A DNA stretch of 64,000 nucleotides, taken from positions 1-64,000 of the forward strand of contig JACCGJ010012949.1 in assembly GCA_013407085.1 (NCBI GenBank). Reading direction: 5' to 3'. The notes below the pieces were generated by a model. That model saw only the letters and a list, made by a program, of their open reading frames with translations. It searched no databases and was not told where the DNA came from. The first letter of the stretch is position 1, and the number at the start of each line of letters is the position of its first letter. A program made the translations under genes and the position numbers. This document shows, piece after piece, positions 36,168-45,236 of this stretch. The DNA is from Atriophallophorus winterbourni (lineage: Eukaryota; Platyhelminthes; Trematoda; Plagiorchiida; Microphallidae).

Positions 36168-36352
36168 AGGTTTGTTATATTTTACTTTTTAATCGTCTTT
36201 GTCAATATAGTACAGCGTTATTTGACGTATTGTTCTGATTTGGGATCGATTCGTAAACGCGCGTCACTCCCGGTAGAAGATTCTCGTGGCTCGTAGCAGG
36301 CAGCTAGTTTCCGTGAAAGAAACTATTCCCCAGTGACGGTTTGGTCGCTACA
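36168..36352 (+). repeat. BEL element right LTR, partial
   Basis: 185 bp nearly identical to 30,282-30,466, ending in GCTACA immediately before the CCAGT target duplication. The 5' two thirds of the LTR seen on the left are missing. Confidence 0.88.
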
Positions 36353-37804
36353 CCAGTTGCGGAATGTTATATTGGGTACAAGCTGCCTTCTCGGTCAACG
36401 CCAACCGTGATGAATAATAATCAATGATTTTGAGTAGCGCGTCGTATACGCAAGAATTGTCACGTGTTGCGATCGACCGGTTAGCTGATTGGACGACAGA
36501 CAGCATGCACATGTTCACGCGGGCACAGACAAGTAGACAGACGCACTCAACACAGGGAACTTTGCAAAGTTTTTCTACTTCGTTGTCGATTTTCTGGGAT
36601 CCTCTGCAAGACTGTTTAAATTAGTAATGTCTTCCACTCTGGCATGAAGGACTCAAGTTTCCTAAATGGTTTCGCCTCAGAATCTTTGAGATTTGTCGAT
36701 GCGTCAAGCCAGGATATGTCGTTGCTCACATGCTGTTCTGCATTTTCTTTGCTATACCGACGAAGAGCGCAGTTAGGACAAGAATAGCAGGTATTTACAT
36801 AGGCAGGGGTTGTCATTACAAGCATTCCGGCCTGAAAACTTTGGTAACACAAACAAAGCTTACGATGTGTTAATCCTTATACTGGTTTTTGCTGACGTGT
36901 GAGCCATCACTGTAAATTCCTTTAGTCGCGAATAGATTGCTCAACATCCGCATACAAGGGTGTAGGCCGACAATCAGCATGACCAAAACCAAATTCCCGG
37001 GTCACACAAATGCATGGACTTTCACCATTAAGTTGAAATTTGTCAGGTTGATCTTGTACATTATTTCACATATCATGACTCAGCTATAGCGGATAACCTT
37101 TGATGGGAGACCGAATTTCATTCACGTAGGCATAGTAAATGCAATCTTGTCCCGTTTGAACTCTCGTCTCTGAAGTTAGCGCAAGCTGTCCGTGAATTCA
37201 AAAATGATAATAATCATCACCTGCGCGCTAAATGCTAACAATGTGTCACCAAAATATGATCCATCCACGCAGGAAGGTGAATGATTTTCTTTAAGATAAC
37301 ATCCCCGGTATTTTGAACATATCCTAGGTGGATGTATCTTAAAATGGAGAAGTGCGTTCTAATGCTTTTGTGCAGAGTCTGCTCACAATACTGCTACTAG
37401 GCTGGATGGGCCATGCGTTCAGATGGGAAATGGTCGTATTCCGAAATCACGCTCACGAAATACGAGTGCAAATACAATGAAATATGCGCGAACTGCCGCG
37501 CAGAATTACAATCACCATATTAGCTATTGGAACGCAGATTTTGAACATTTTACGGAAATTAGAATCCCGCAAATACTTTGAACTCCACAACACATATGTA
37601 CTGTCCCACAATGTCGTAATATTCATCAGAGCCATTATCACTGGTGCTAAAGAGAAATTAGACAACTCGCAACAAACGTAAATTTAATCAGGAGGATGTA
37701 TTGTTCTCAATGCTTCCAAATTAATTATAATATTCACAAACCATTTATTTTATGAGATTATTCCAATTATTGTTTAATAAAATCTGCGTAATGTGAATTG
37801 TTTG
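36353..37804. repeat. 2.92-kb satellite, block C
   Basis: Satellite resumes at the base where the BEL element interrupted it (CCAGTTGCGG). Compared with other monomers, about 20 bp is missing near 36,590 and about 10 bp near 36,920. It ends at TTGTTTGA, where RTE-1 begins. No gene is visible. Confidence 0.95.
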
Positions 37805-38188
37805 AAACTGAGAAGGGCAAGTATCGTAATTCAGCGCAGGCCACGGTTGAATGTGAATAAGCTGAGCGACGAGGCCACGAGGAAAGCTTTTGGCAATATA
37901 CTGAGAGAGGAAATCAGCGCCCGGCCCAAGGATTCAATGACGATGGATGTTTTCAACCGCACACTAAAGGCAATCGGAGAAAAAGTCTCCGGGTACAGAC
38001 AGAGGGGCAAAGCTTCGTGGATCTCGTCGAAAACCTGGCAACTCATAGAAGACAGAAAAGATATAAAGAAACGCATGCTGAGCAAGAAAATTTCTATTGA
38101 AAGGAATGCAATCACTGAAGATTATAGAATGAAAGATAAAGAGCCTAAAATCAGCGTGGAAGGACAAGAGATGGTATGTGGAACACCA
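37805..38188 (+). pseudogene. RTE-1 endonuclease-RT linker fragment
   Basis: Open from the junction (LKLRRAS...) to EGQEMVCGTP. The basic, helix-rich sequence (for example FNRTLKAIGEKVSGYRQRG) sits where RTE elements have the linker between the apurinic-type endonuclease and the RT. It lacks both catalytic domains and is cut off by the satellite patch at 38,189, so it cannot be functional. Confidence 0.8.
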
Positions 38189-38331
38189 TAATATTCACAA
38201 ACCATTTATTTTATGAGATTATTCCAATTATTGTTTAATAAAATCTGCGTAATGGGAATTGTTTGAGTATACTAGTTAGAACATTGAGACGCGTCCGGTG
38301 AGCGAACACACGCTTCGATTGCGCACAAATC
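38189..38331. repeat. Satellite patch inside RTE-1
   Basis: These 143 bp (ATAATATTCACAAACC... to ...GCGCACAAATC) are pure satellite. The first 79 bp repeat the satellite just left of RTE-1 (37,728-37,804), and the last 65 bp or so repeat the satellite just right of it (40,020 onward). LINE sequence stands on both sides. Confidence 0.93.
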
Positions 38332-40007
38332 AACAAGTGAGGACCCTGGGTGGAGATGTTATAACTGATGCGAAAGAAGAGTTAGCCAGATGGCGAGAAC
38401 ATTTCGAGCTCATTCTAAACCGCCCACCGCCCCAAACCAACGTCGATATACCTGAGGCAACTACAGACCTCGACGTCAACACAGACCCCATCAGCCTCCA
38501 AGAGGTGCAATTTGCTATCCAGAGGTTGAAAAATGGGAAGGCACCATGTGACGATGGAGTGTATGCCGAACTGCTCAAGGCGGAAACCGAAGAGACACCG
38601 AAATTTTTGCGAGACCTATTCCAGAACATCTGGGATACTGAGCAGATACCGGACGCCTGGCGTACGGGTACTATAATCAAACTTCCGAAGAAAGGTGACT
38701 TGAGCTACTGCACCAATTGGCGAGGTATTACGCTTCTATCAGTCACGAGCAAAGTATTCTGCCGCATCAATCTCCGACGTGTCTCCAATGCAGTTGAATC
38801 CATTTTACGACAAGAGCAAGCCGGGTTCAGGAAAGGAAAATCTTGCACTGACCAAATCTTTGTCCTCCGTCAGATCCTGGAGCAGACACATGAATGGAAT
38901 GCAGAGCTATGTGTGGCCTACATCGACTTCCAGAAGGCTTTCGATAGCGTTCACCGACCAGTGTTATGGAAAATCCTCCGTCATTATGGTATATAATCAA
39001 AGATAGTAAATCTCATAAAAACCTTTTATGAGAAGTTTGAATGCCAAGTCGCTCACAATGGAATGCTCACTGAGAAGTTCGAGGTTCGTACGGGAGTGAG
39101 GCAAGGATGTATCCTCTCACCGATACTCTTCTCCCTAACAATAGACTGGATTATGAGACAGGTGACCGATGGCAGGGCAGCAGGCATTCCATGGACCCCA
39201 GCGGGACCGCTAGAAGACCTGGACTATGCGGATGATGTTGCCCTCTTGGCGCGCAAGATCAGTGACATCCAGAGCAAGAGCGATCGACTATCCGAAATTG
39301 GAAAGACGGTGGGTTTAGAAATTAACGCTGGCAAATCGGAGGTCATGCGGAAGAATGTTCCGGAGCAACCACCAGTGTTCGTGGACGGTCAACCGCTCAG
39401 TGAGGTTACAGATACAGTCTACCTTGGGAGCAAACTGACTGTAAATGGTGACTGTGAAGATGAGGTCAGGAGAAGGATCGGGAAGGCGAACCAAGCATTC
39501 TGCATGCTGAATTCCATTTGGAAATCCTCCGCTCTCAGCATTAACACGAAGATCAGACTCTTCAAGAGCAACGTTCTGAGTGTGTTGCTGTATGCATCGG
39601 AATGCTGGAAGACGACCGCTGCCATTGAGCGCAGAATGAACGTGTTTCAAACTAAGTGCTTGAGAAGGATTCTACGGATTTTTTGGCCACACACCATTTC
39701 GAATGAAGAGCTCCTGAGAAAAACTGGTCTGGAGGTGGTATCTACCGTAGTCGAAAGACGACGGTGGAGATGGTTCGGTCATGTCTGCAGGATGGATCCC
39801 AGTTCGCATACGAAGGTAACCATTCACTGGCGTCCGCAAGGTAAACGAAAAAGGGGACGGCCCAAGGAAACTTGGCGCAGAACGTTGGAACGCGAACTAC
39901 ATGCACAAGGATTCACGGTGCAGACGGCAACGGAAGCAGCGGCAGACCGGAACCACTGGCGTAAAGTTGTCTTCGCCTCATGTGCCACCCGGCACGAAGA
40001 GGAGTGA
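38332..40007 (+). pseudogene. RTE-1 reverse transcriptase, interrupted by a stop
   Basis: RTE-type RT. In order: FAIQRLKNGKAP, PKKGDLSYCTNWRGITLLS, QAGFRKGKSCTDQI, IDFQKAFDSVHR, GVRQGCILSP, the catalytic YADDVALLA near 39,225, then the C-terminal RWRWFGHVCRMD block and TWRRTLEREL, ending at 40,005-40,007. An in-frame TAA at 38,994-38,996 (after LRHYGI) splits it. The frame resumes with homologous sequence directly afterwards, so this is a point nonsense change, not a deletion. With the missing 5' half, the copy is dead. Confidence 0.9.
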
Positions 40008-40019
40008 GTGAGTGAGTGA

Positions 40020-40244
40020 TACTAGTTAGAACATTGAGACGCGTCCAGTGAGCGAACACACGCTTCGATTGCGCACAAATCTTATTACAATCGGACCGAA
40101 AGACATCCTTCTTAATATTTCACATTAAGCTTCACAGTAAATAAATGCTGAAACGTGAACAATGGATGTTATCGATATCAAGTATTTAAGGCAAATTAAA
40201 ATGTCATGTGCTTTTGCTTAAATTGTTGCGATCAATGTCGATGT
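40020..40244. repeat. 2.92-kb satellite, block D
   Basis: Short satellite segment between RTE-1 and the CR1-like LINE, with the monomer phase mark at 40,104. It ends at CGATGTT, and the same monomer continues at about 45,237 after the LINE. Confidence 0.94.
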
Positions 40245-40312
40245 TCAAGATTCAAGATTTATGGTTGAAAGAGCAATTAACTTTACAATAACCACAGGGT
40301 GGAAATATAGGT

Positions 40313-40317
<5 letters not shown>

Positions 40318-40345
<28 letters not shown>
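40318..40345. repeat. AT microsatellite in the LINE 3' UTR
   Basis: Pure alternating AT for about 28 bases, between the ORF2 stop and the 3' terminus of the CR1-like LINE. Satellite monomers do not contain it, so it belongs to the inserted element. Confidence 0.95.
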
Positions 40346-40349
<4 letters not shown>

Positions 40350-40376
40350 CAAAATCAATGGGACAATGATAGCTTA

Positions 40377-43115
40377 TTAATAGTTTGGGGAAAAATTCGG
40401 ATTAGCTCTCATATAATCGTCAAGTTTTGATTTGAATATAGATAAGCTGTTTGAGCTTACCAAATCGGAAGGTAGGGAATTCCAAGCAAAGCACACACGT
40501 ACGGAATAAAAATACCTGCGGCAGTTCCGTTTGGAATGTGGTATTTCCAACTTGCAACCATGGCCACGGCTGTTGCTGGAAGTTCGAAGGTGGAATAATA
40601 TATCCAGGGGGTGGGAAACAGTAGTTAGTATTTTGTATGCGAGGATGAGATCACCTCGCATTCTCCTTTGTGCAAGTGTCCTCATTTCCAGTTGTCTGAG
40701 TCGCCTGGCGAATGACATATTTTCGAGACCAATGACAAGCTTAGAAGCTCTCCGGTATATGCGATCCAGGAGTAAGATGTCTTTTTGGAGCCATGGTGTC
40801 CAGGCTTGTGCGGCATAATCTAGAACCGGGTGTATATATGTATTCATCATGAGAGGAAAACACCCCGGGGAAAAACGTCCAAATATCCGCCGTAGCATGC
40901 CGAGCAGCCGAGACGCGCTTTTGTAAACGGTTTCGCATTGTAGACCATTTTTCAAACTGCCGCAAATCCAGACACCGAGGTCCTTTTCTTTTTCGGTGTA
41001 CTCCAGGTTAATGTCGCCGAGCTTGTATGGATAGGAAAAGCCAAGGTCACGACCAATCTGAATCATCTTCGACTTTTGCATATTCAATGACAGTTTATTT
41101 TCAGATGACCAGTTTAACAAAGCACTCAAATCGTTTTGCAGCAAGATACAATCGCCAGCATTTCTGATTTGCCTCCATACTTTTATATCGTCAGCAAACA
41201 AAACCATCTTACTATCATTTGGTAGTGGTATATCGTTCATATAGACTAGAAACAGTATTGGTCCAAGCACTGAGCCTTGTGGAACTCCGCTAGTGACATC
41301 GATGTTCTTCGATAATAGGCCGTCCACACGAACTCGGATGTGTCTGTTGCTGAGGTAATCTCTTAGCAATTCGTATAGTCTTCCAACAACACCGTGTTTC
41401 TTTAGCTTGTTCAAGAGTAAATTGTGATCAACTCTGTCGAACGCTTTAGAAATGTCCAGGTAGCACGCATGAATACAGCCCCCCGCATCTACAATCCTCG
41501 TCCAATCGTCTAAGCTTGTCAGCAAATTTGTTAGACAAGAGCGATTTCTGCGAAATCCATGTTGGGCAACTGCCAAAAGTTGATTCGTTTCCAGATGTCG
41601 CACGATTTCTGCGGTTATTATTCGCTCAAAAACTTTTGATACCGAAGACAGCAAGGTCACCGGCCTGTAATTTTTAACATCAGAACGGCAACCACCTTTG
41701 TAAATGGGTATTATTTGTCCCAGTTTCCAGTCTTGTGGCACTACGCCAGCTTGGAGCAAATTATTAAACATGCAAGATAGAGGTTCAGATAGCTGCGCAT
41801 GGCAGGTTTTGAGCAGCTTTGGAGTTATCTCGTCTGGTCCTGGAGATTTCTTTACGTTTAATTTTCGTAAGTACTGCGCTACCACCATCGGAGTAATCAA
41901 TACTTCACTCAAGGTCGGTCGGTCAAGTCGAACGATTGGTTCCTGATCAGGCTCCATGGATTTCGGCGCAAAAACTCCGGCATAAAAGTCTGCTAACAGG
42001 TCAGCGGTCTGATTTATGGATTCTGTGAAGCCGGACGAAGTTTTCAGGGCAAAGACTCCTGGTTTAATATTTGTTCTATCGTTTACAAGTCTATACAAGA
42101 GCTTCGGATTCTGGTGCATCTGAGTAATCAATTGCGATTGGAACGCTTGTTTATCATCTCGAATTAAGCTGATAACTTTGTTTCTCAGTCGTGTAAATTG
42201 TGCCCAAGAATCAGCTGTGTTGGTAGCCTTGTGAAACTCCCACGCTACTGCCCTTTGTTTCATCCACTTTTTAGTCCTGCTTCGTAGTAAAAATTTATTT
42301 CGTTGAGACGTTTTCTTCAAAGCAAACATTGAATGTTCCTCCAATATAGATTTGAGGTGCTGTAAGAGAGATCGCCAATGACTATCCGGATCGGAGTAAT
42401 CCAGTTGTGCGAAACTAGTTCTTTGTAACTCGTCACACAGAGCACGGTAGTTCACCATTCTGACGCATTTTGTCCCGTCACTATTGCGCCTAGCGCTACA
42501 AACGTACTCGAATTCTAGGACAACGTGATCGCTTCGTCCGATCGGCGGTTTATAAACGATATTCTCAATAGCTGTGGGATCTGATGTAAGTATAAGGACC
42601 AAGGTAGACGGCTGGTCTGATCCTCTCGTACGAGTGGATCCAAAAACGTGGTTATAAAGGGGTGCGTAATCCAAAACGGCTCGAAGTTCATTTTCAAGTG
42701 CCTCTGATGGATGATCATTCCGGCTATAGAGCTGGGGAAAGTTGAAATCCCCCATTATTAATATTTGAGTATTGTATCGCGTTGTTACATAGCGCAAAGC
42801 ATTAATCAGTTTATTGTTTAGATCGAGAGTTGCTGTTGGAGAACGATAGATCACTTCAATAATGCATTGGTCTCCTGAAGTAAGAGTCAGAGAACACCAA
42901 AGTGTGTCAGTGATATCAAGGATCACGTCGTTCATAGCTCTACAGATAAACGATTGTTTGAAGTAGAGTGCTGCTCCTCCGCCATCGCCTAAACGGTCAC
43001 GCCGGAATAGAGACATGTTGGGCAAAGAGAGTTCATTATCAGACAATGAGGCATGGAACCACGTTTCTGTTACTGCAACTATGTCTGGCGCCGTTTCATT
43101 ACAAATCTCGGACAA
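40377..43115 (-). CDS. CR1/Jockey-like LINE ORF2: endonuclease-reverse transcriptase
   Basis: 912 codons from the first ATG. The N-terminal part is an apurinic-type endonuclease: VAVTETWFH, IMGDFNFPQ and the closing SDHVVLEFE. The RT follows: LNVKKSPGPDEITP, YRPVTLLSSVSKVFE, QHGFRRNRSC, LDISKAFDRVDH, GVPQGSVLGP and the catalytic FADD at about residue 640, then a C-terminal region. The same frame stays open upstream of this ATG to beyond 43,300, overlapping the end of ORF1. That extension encodes IYTNANSLFNK, the expected first endonuclease motif with its Asn. The true protein therefore probably starts upstream without this ATG, by reinitiation or frameshifting near the ORF1 stop. No break is visible. 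Confidence 0.93.
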   Translation of the reverse strand: MSEICNETAPDIVAVTETWFHASLSDNELSLPNMSLFRRDRLGDGGGAALYFKQSFICRAMNDVILDITDTLWCSLTLTSGDQCIIEVIYRSPTATLDLNNKLINALRYVTTRYNTQILIMGDFNFPQLYSRNDHPSEALENELRAVLDYAPLYNHVFGSTRTRGSDQPSTLVLILTSDPTAIENIVYKPPIGRSDHVVLEFEYVCSARRNSDGTKCVRMVNYRALCDELQRTSFAQLDYSDPDSHWRSLLQHLKSILEEHSMFALKKTSQRNKFLLRSRTKKWMKQRAVAWEFHKATNTADSWAQFTRLRNKVISLIRDDKQAFQSQLITQMHQNPKLLYRLVNDRTNIKPGVFALKTSSGFTESINQTADLLADFYAGVFAPKSMEPDQEPIVRLDRPTLSEVLITPMVVAQYLRKLNVKKSPGPDEITPKLLKTCHAQLSEPLSCMFNNLLQAGVVPQDWKLGQIIPIYKGGCRSDVKNYRPVTLLSSVSKVFERIITAEIVRHLETNQLLAVAQHGFRRNRSCLTNLLTSLDDWTRIVDAGGCIHACYLDISKAFDRVDHNLLLNKLKKHGVVGRLYELLRDYLSNRHIRVRVDGLLSKNIDVTSGVPQGSVLGPILFLVYMNDIPLPNDSKMVLFADDIKVWRQIRNAGDCILLQNDLSALLNWSSENKLSLNMQKSKMIQIGRDLGFSYPYKLGDINLEYTEKEKDLGVWICGSLKNGLQCETVYKSASRLLGMLRRIFGRFSPGCFPLMMNTYIHPVLDYAAQAWTPWLQKDILLLDRIYRRASKLVIGLENMSFARRLRQLEMRTLAQRRMRGDLILAYKILTTVSHPLDILFHLRTSSNSRGHGCKLEIPHSKRNCRRYFYSVRVCFAWNSLPSDLVSSNSLSIFKSKLDDYMRANPNFSPNY

Positions 43116-43297
43116 TTCGATTAATTTGTTGAAAAGGCTGTTCGCGTTTGTATAGATGCACTTAATCGTATTTTTCGTGAGTAATGACGGGGTGTAAACC
43201 GAAGTTATTGGTCCGGCTTCTTTGGATGGTAAAACATGTGTGCGTCTTATTGGTCGCCGACGGCTTGAATCGACAATTAGTTTTCGGTGTGAATTGC

Positions 43298-44893
43298 TCA
43301 GTCCGACTCGATTTGAGCCGGACCTACGACGTTTTTTGATGCATTGATTTCCTCCATTTGGATGGAAACGCTTCTATCCGCTATCTCCAAACGGGAGAGT
43401 GTTTGACTTGGTTTGGGTGGGCTAAGTCTAACATCCTTGGGTAATGTTCGTTTCCCTTTTGTCCATTCCGACCTTACTATTTCAGCCATAGCGCTGGTCA
43501 AGAACGTAATCTTCAGAGGTTTCGGGCCATCCCCCTTATATTTTGGCGAAAAAGGAACTCGAAAATTGTCCACAACAACGGCATTAGAAATATCGAGAGA
43601 ACACGCAATGTAGCGCCATTGTTTGACGTCGTGCTCTACGGTTTCCTGATTCGATGCTCTGGAAGTATTTTCTGGTACACCAAGTAGAACTATACTTCGC
43701 GATACCGTTTGTTCCATGGCTTTCAAGCTGCCCTTCCTTTCCCACCATGGTACATCGGGATATATGCGGCAGTTTGAGTCGGAATCTGACTTGAGTAGGT
43801 ATGCATTCAGCAATACGTTCTCGATATCAGCCTCGCATTTTAGTGTTACCTTGAGCAAGCGAGGTTGACCAATATGAGGTGAAGTTGAATGGCGGGTTAG
43901 ACGAGTCACTTTTTCTGCGTTTACGTGTTCAATTTTCATTAGGTGACAAAGTTCAGACCATTTCTCGACATCGTGTTTCTGTTTGCTATCAAACAGGCTT
44001 TCTTGGGACTCGCTGACATTCGTACATATCACGTTCAGCGTGTATGGGGTGTTCTTTTTGCGTATCGGAAAGTCAGGCGTTTTAGAATTAAAAACATTTG
44101 TGGCTTGACTTTGTGAGACGGGTACAGCAGTTTTGGAGTGTACAGCTGAGGTCGACCGTAACAGCATATCTCTGTAAGAATTTCCTAATTCTGTGGTCAT
44201 TTTAGCTGATTCCAAAACGGGAATAACCCTAATTTTTTGCTTTTTTGGCACACGAATAGCCTTAGCCTTAGATTCCTTCAATGGTGGTTCCGAAATCGCT
44301 GTATTGATATGATGGTTTACATCAGTGATCACTTGCGTACTCACATGATTTACCAACATTTCTTCCACACGTCGAAGGCCCAACTCCAAACCGGCCATTC
44401 TATTTTCTAATTTTGTTTCAAAAGTATCGGCTTTGTGCAAAGATGTAACTCTGCAACGAACACAGACATAGCATGCACCTGGAACCATTTCATTATTTAA
44501 TAATGCTATCGAGTCAGGGGCTAAAGTACGGTCGCATTTACCATGGATTTTACCCATACACAGAAAACACGTTATTACTTTACGCGCCATAGGACTCACC
44601 GGTTTTTCACATGCTTTGCACGTGACTTCGGGACAATTCTGCGTGTCGAGATTCGTCCTATCAGCTGGGCCGGCCGTGACCATTGTTGCGTTCGCCGGAT
44701 CCAGGCACTTGTAAATGAGGTCGAGTTGGTTCGATGTCGCTGCCACAGTTTGATCGATCGATTTTTTAGTCCGTATGTTGGTTCTCGTGATGCGGTGAAA
44801 CATGTTAGTAGCCTGAATTGGGTTGTTCAGCTGTGTGACGGGTTTTTGTTCGACGGGTCGAGGTGGCTGTTTTGGAACACGTGATTTCGTCAT
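43298..44893 (-). CDS. CR1-like LINE ORF1 protein with PHD-type zinc finger
   Basis: 531 codons, unbroken. A Cys/His cluster near residues 90-150 (CPEVTCKACEKPV, CFLCMGKIHGKC, CYVCVRC) follows a C4HC3 PHD-like pattern, as seen in ORF1 proteins of several CR1-group LINEs, which bind element RNA. A helical stretch follows (RMAGLELGLRRVEEMLVNHV), a plausible coiled coil, then a basic middle part (RVPKKQKIRVIPV) and a conserved C-terminal half. It ends at a TGA that overlaps the ORF2 frame. The ATG at 44,893 is the first in frame after the 5' UTR. Related degraded copies at 52,595-55,184 and 62,437-62,935 confirm the family sequence. Confidence 0.88.
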   Translation of the reverse strand: MTKSRVPKQPPRPVEQKPVTQLNNPIQATNMFHRITRTNIRTKKSIDQTVAATSNQLDLIYKCLDPANATMVTAGPADRTNLDTQNCPEVTCKACEKPVSPMARKVITCFLCMGKIHGKCDRTLAPDSIALLNNEMVPGACYVCVRCRVTSLHKADTFETKLENRMAGLELGLRRVEEMLVNHVSTQVITDVNHHINTAISEPPLKESKAKAIRVPKKQKIRVIPVLESAKMTTELGNSYRDMLLRSTSAVHSKTAVPVSQSQATNVFNSKTPDFPIRKKNTPYTLNVICTNVSESQESLFDSKQKHDVEKWSELCHLMKIEHVNAEKVTRLTRHSTSPHIGQPRLLKVTLKCEADIENVLLNAYLLKSDSDSNCRIYPDVPWWERKGSLKAMEQTVSRSIVLLGVPENTSRASNQETVEHDVKQWRYIACSLDISNAVVVDNFRVPFSPKYKGDGPKPLKITFLTSAMAEIVRSEWTKGKRTLPKDVRLSPPKPSQTLSRLEIADRSVSIQMEEINASKNVVGPAQIESD

Positions 44894-45236
44894 GTTTCAA
44901 ATAATCCAATATAACTCGTTAACTACACAAGCTAGAACACAGAAATAAGTATCAAAATGCGTAGCTCGACGTGATCCTTGCAATGATAGCAAAAACCGTA
45001 GAATAGTTAGCGATTGAAAAAAGATTGCGCGCGTGAGCAAACTGTGAAATTTACGCCGATATGATAACTTTGCTGCTAATCCGTTGACCAGAACAAAACA
45101 AATAAATTCCGATAGATATGATCGAAAGTAGCACAGAATTCTTGGAATGAGAGAAATCCAAGCAGATTCGGCGAAGATATGAGCAGAAGTGTCAGAGGGA
45201 CAAAAAATGCGACTGCAAAGTAGGACCAGTGTTCCG

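Larger units (their letters stand above)
29905..36352 (+). mobile_element. BEL/Pao LTR retrotransposon inserted in the satellite
   Basis: The element starts TGTATGAATCC and ends GTCGCTACA. It is flanked by the 5-bp duplication CCAGT (29,900-29,904 and 36,353-36,357), exactly at the satellite position CCAGT/TGCGG, so both ends are defined. It carries one uninterrupted Gag-Pol frame. The left LTR is about 562 bp, but only the last 185 bp are recognisable at the right end, so the right LTR looks deleted for its U3 part. Within those 185 bp only about one difference between the two ends is visible (CTCGTC versus GCGTC), which points to a recent insertion. Confidence 0.92.
37805..40019 (+). mobile_element. 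RTE-1: 5'-truncated RTE-clade LINE
   Basis: Non-LTR element that begins within the endonuclease/RT linker, so the 5' UTR and endonuclease are missing. It ends in a short (GAGT)n tail (40,003-40,019), as RTE elements commonly end in microsatellites. It lies in satellite sequence, but I see no clear target duplication. A 143-bp piece of satellite (38,189-38,331) replaces part of the linker. Confidence 0.88.
40245..45236 (-). mobile_element. CR1/Jockey-group LINE, apparently full length
   Basis: About 5.0 kb on the minus strand. It comprises a 5' UTR of roughly 340 bp (44,894-45,236), ORF1, ORF2, and a 3' UTR with an AT microsatellite and a terminal heptamer repeat (AATCTTG twice on the element strand), reminiscent of CR1-type 3' termini. 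It splits one satellite monomer: left flank ...TCGATGTT, right flank GTTGGCC(C)AGAC. At most GTT could be a target duplication. Both reading frames are unbroken. A second, disrupted copy of the same family lies at 52,595-63,247. Confidence 0.88.

Noticed and set aside
40003..40019. (GAGT)n as an independent microsatellite
   Set aside because: It is the 3' tail of RTE-1; the reverse-complement tail occurs at the end of RTE-1s at about 56,301-56,320.
37805..40019. Two independent RTE insertions at 37.8 and 38.3 kb
   Set aside because: The two pieces are consecutive parts of one element in the same orientation, and the satellite between them overlaps both outer flanks, so a patch in one element is simpler.
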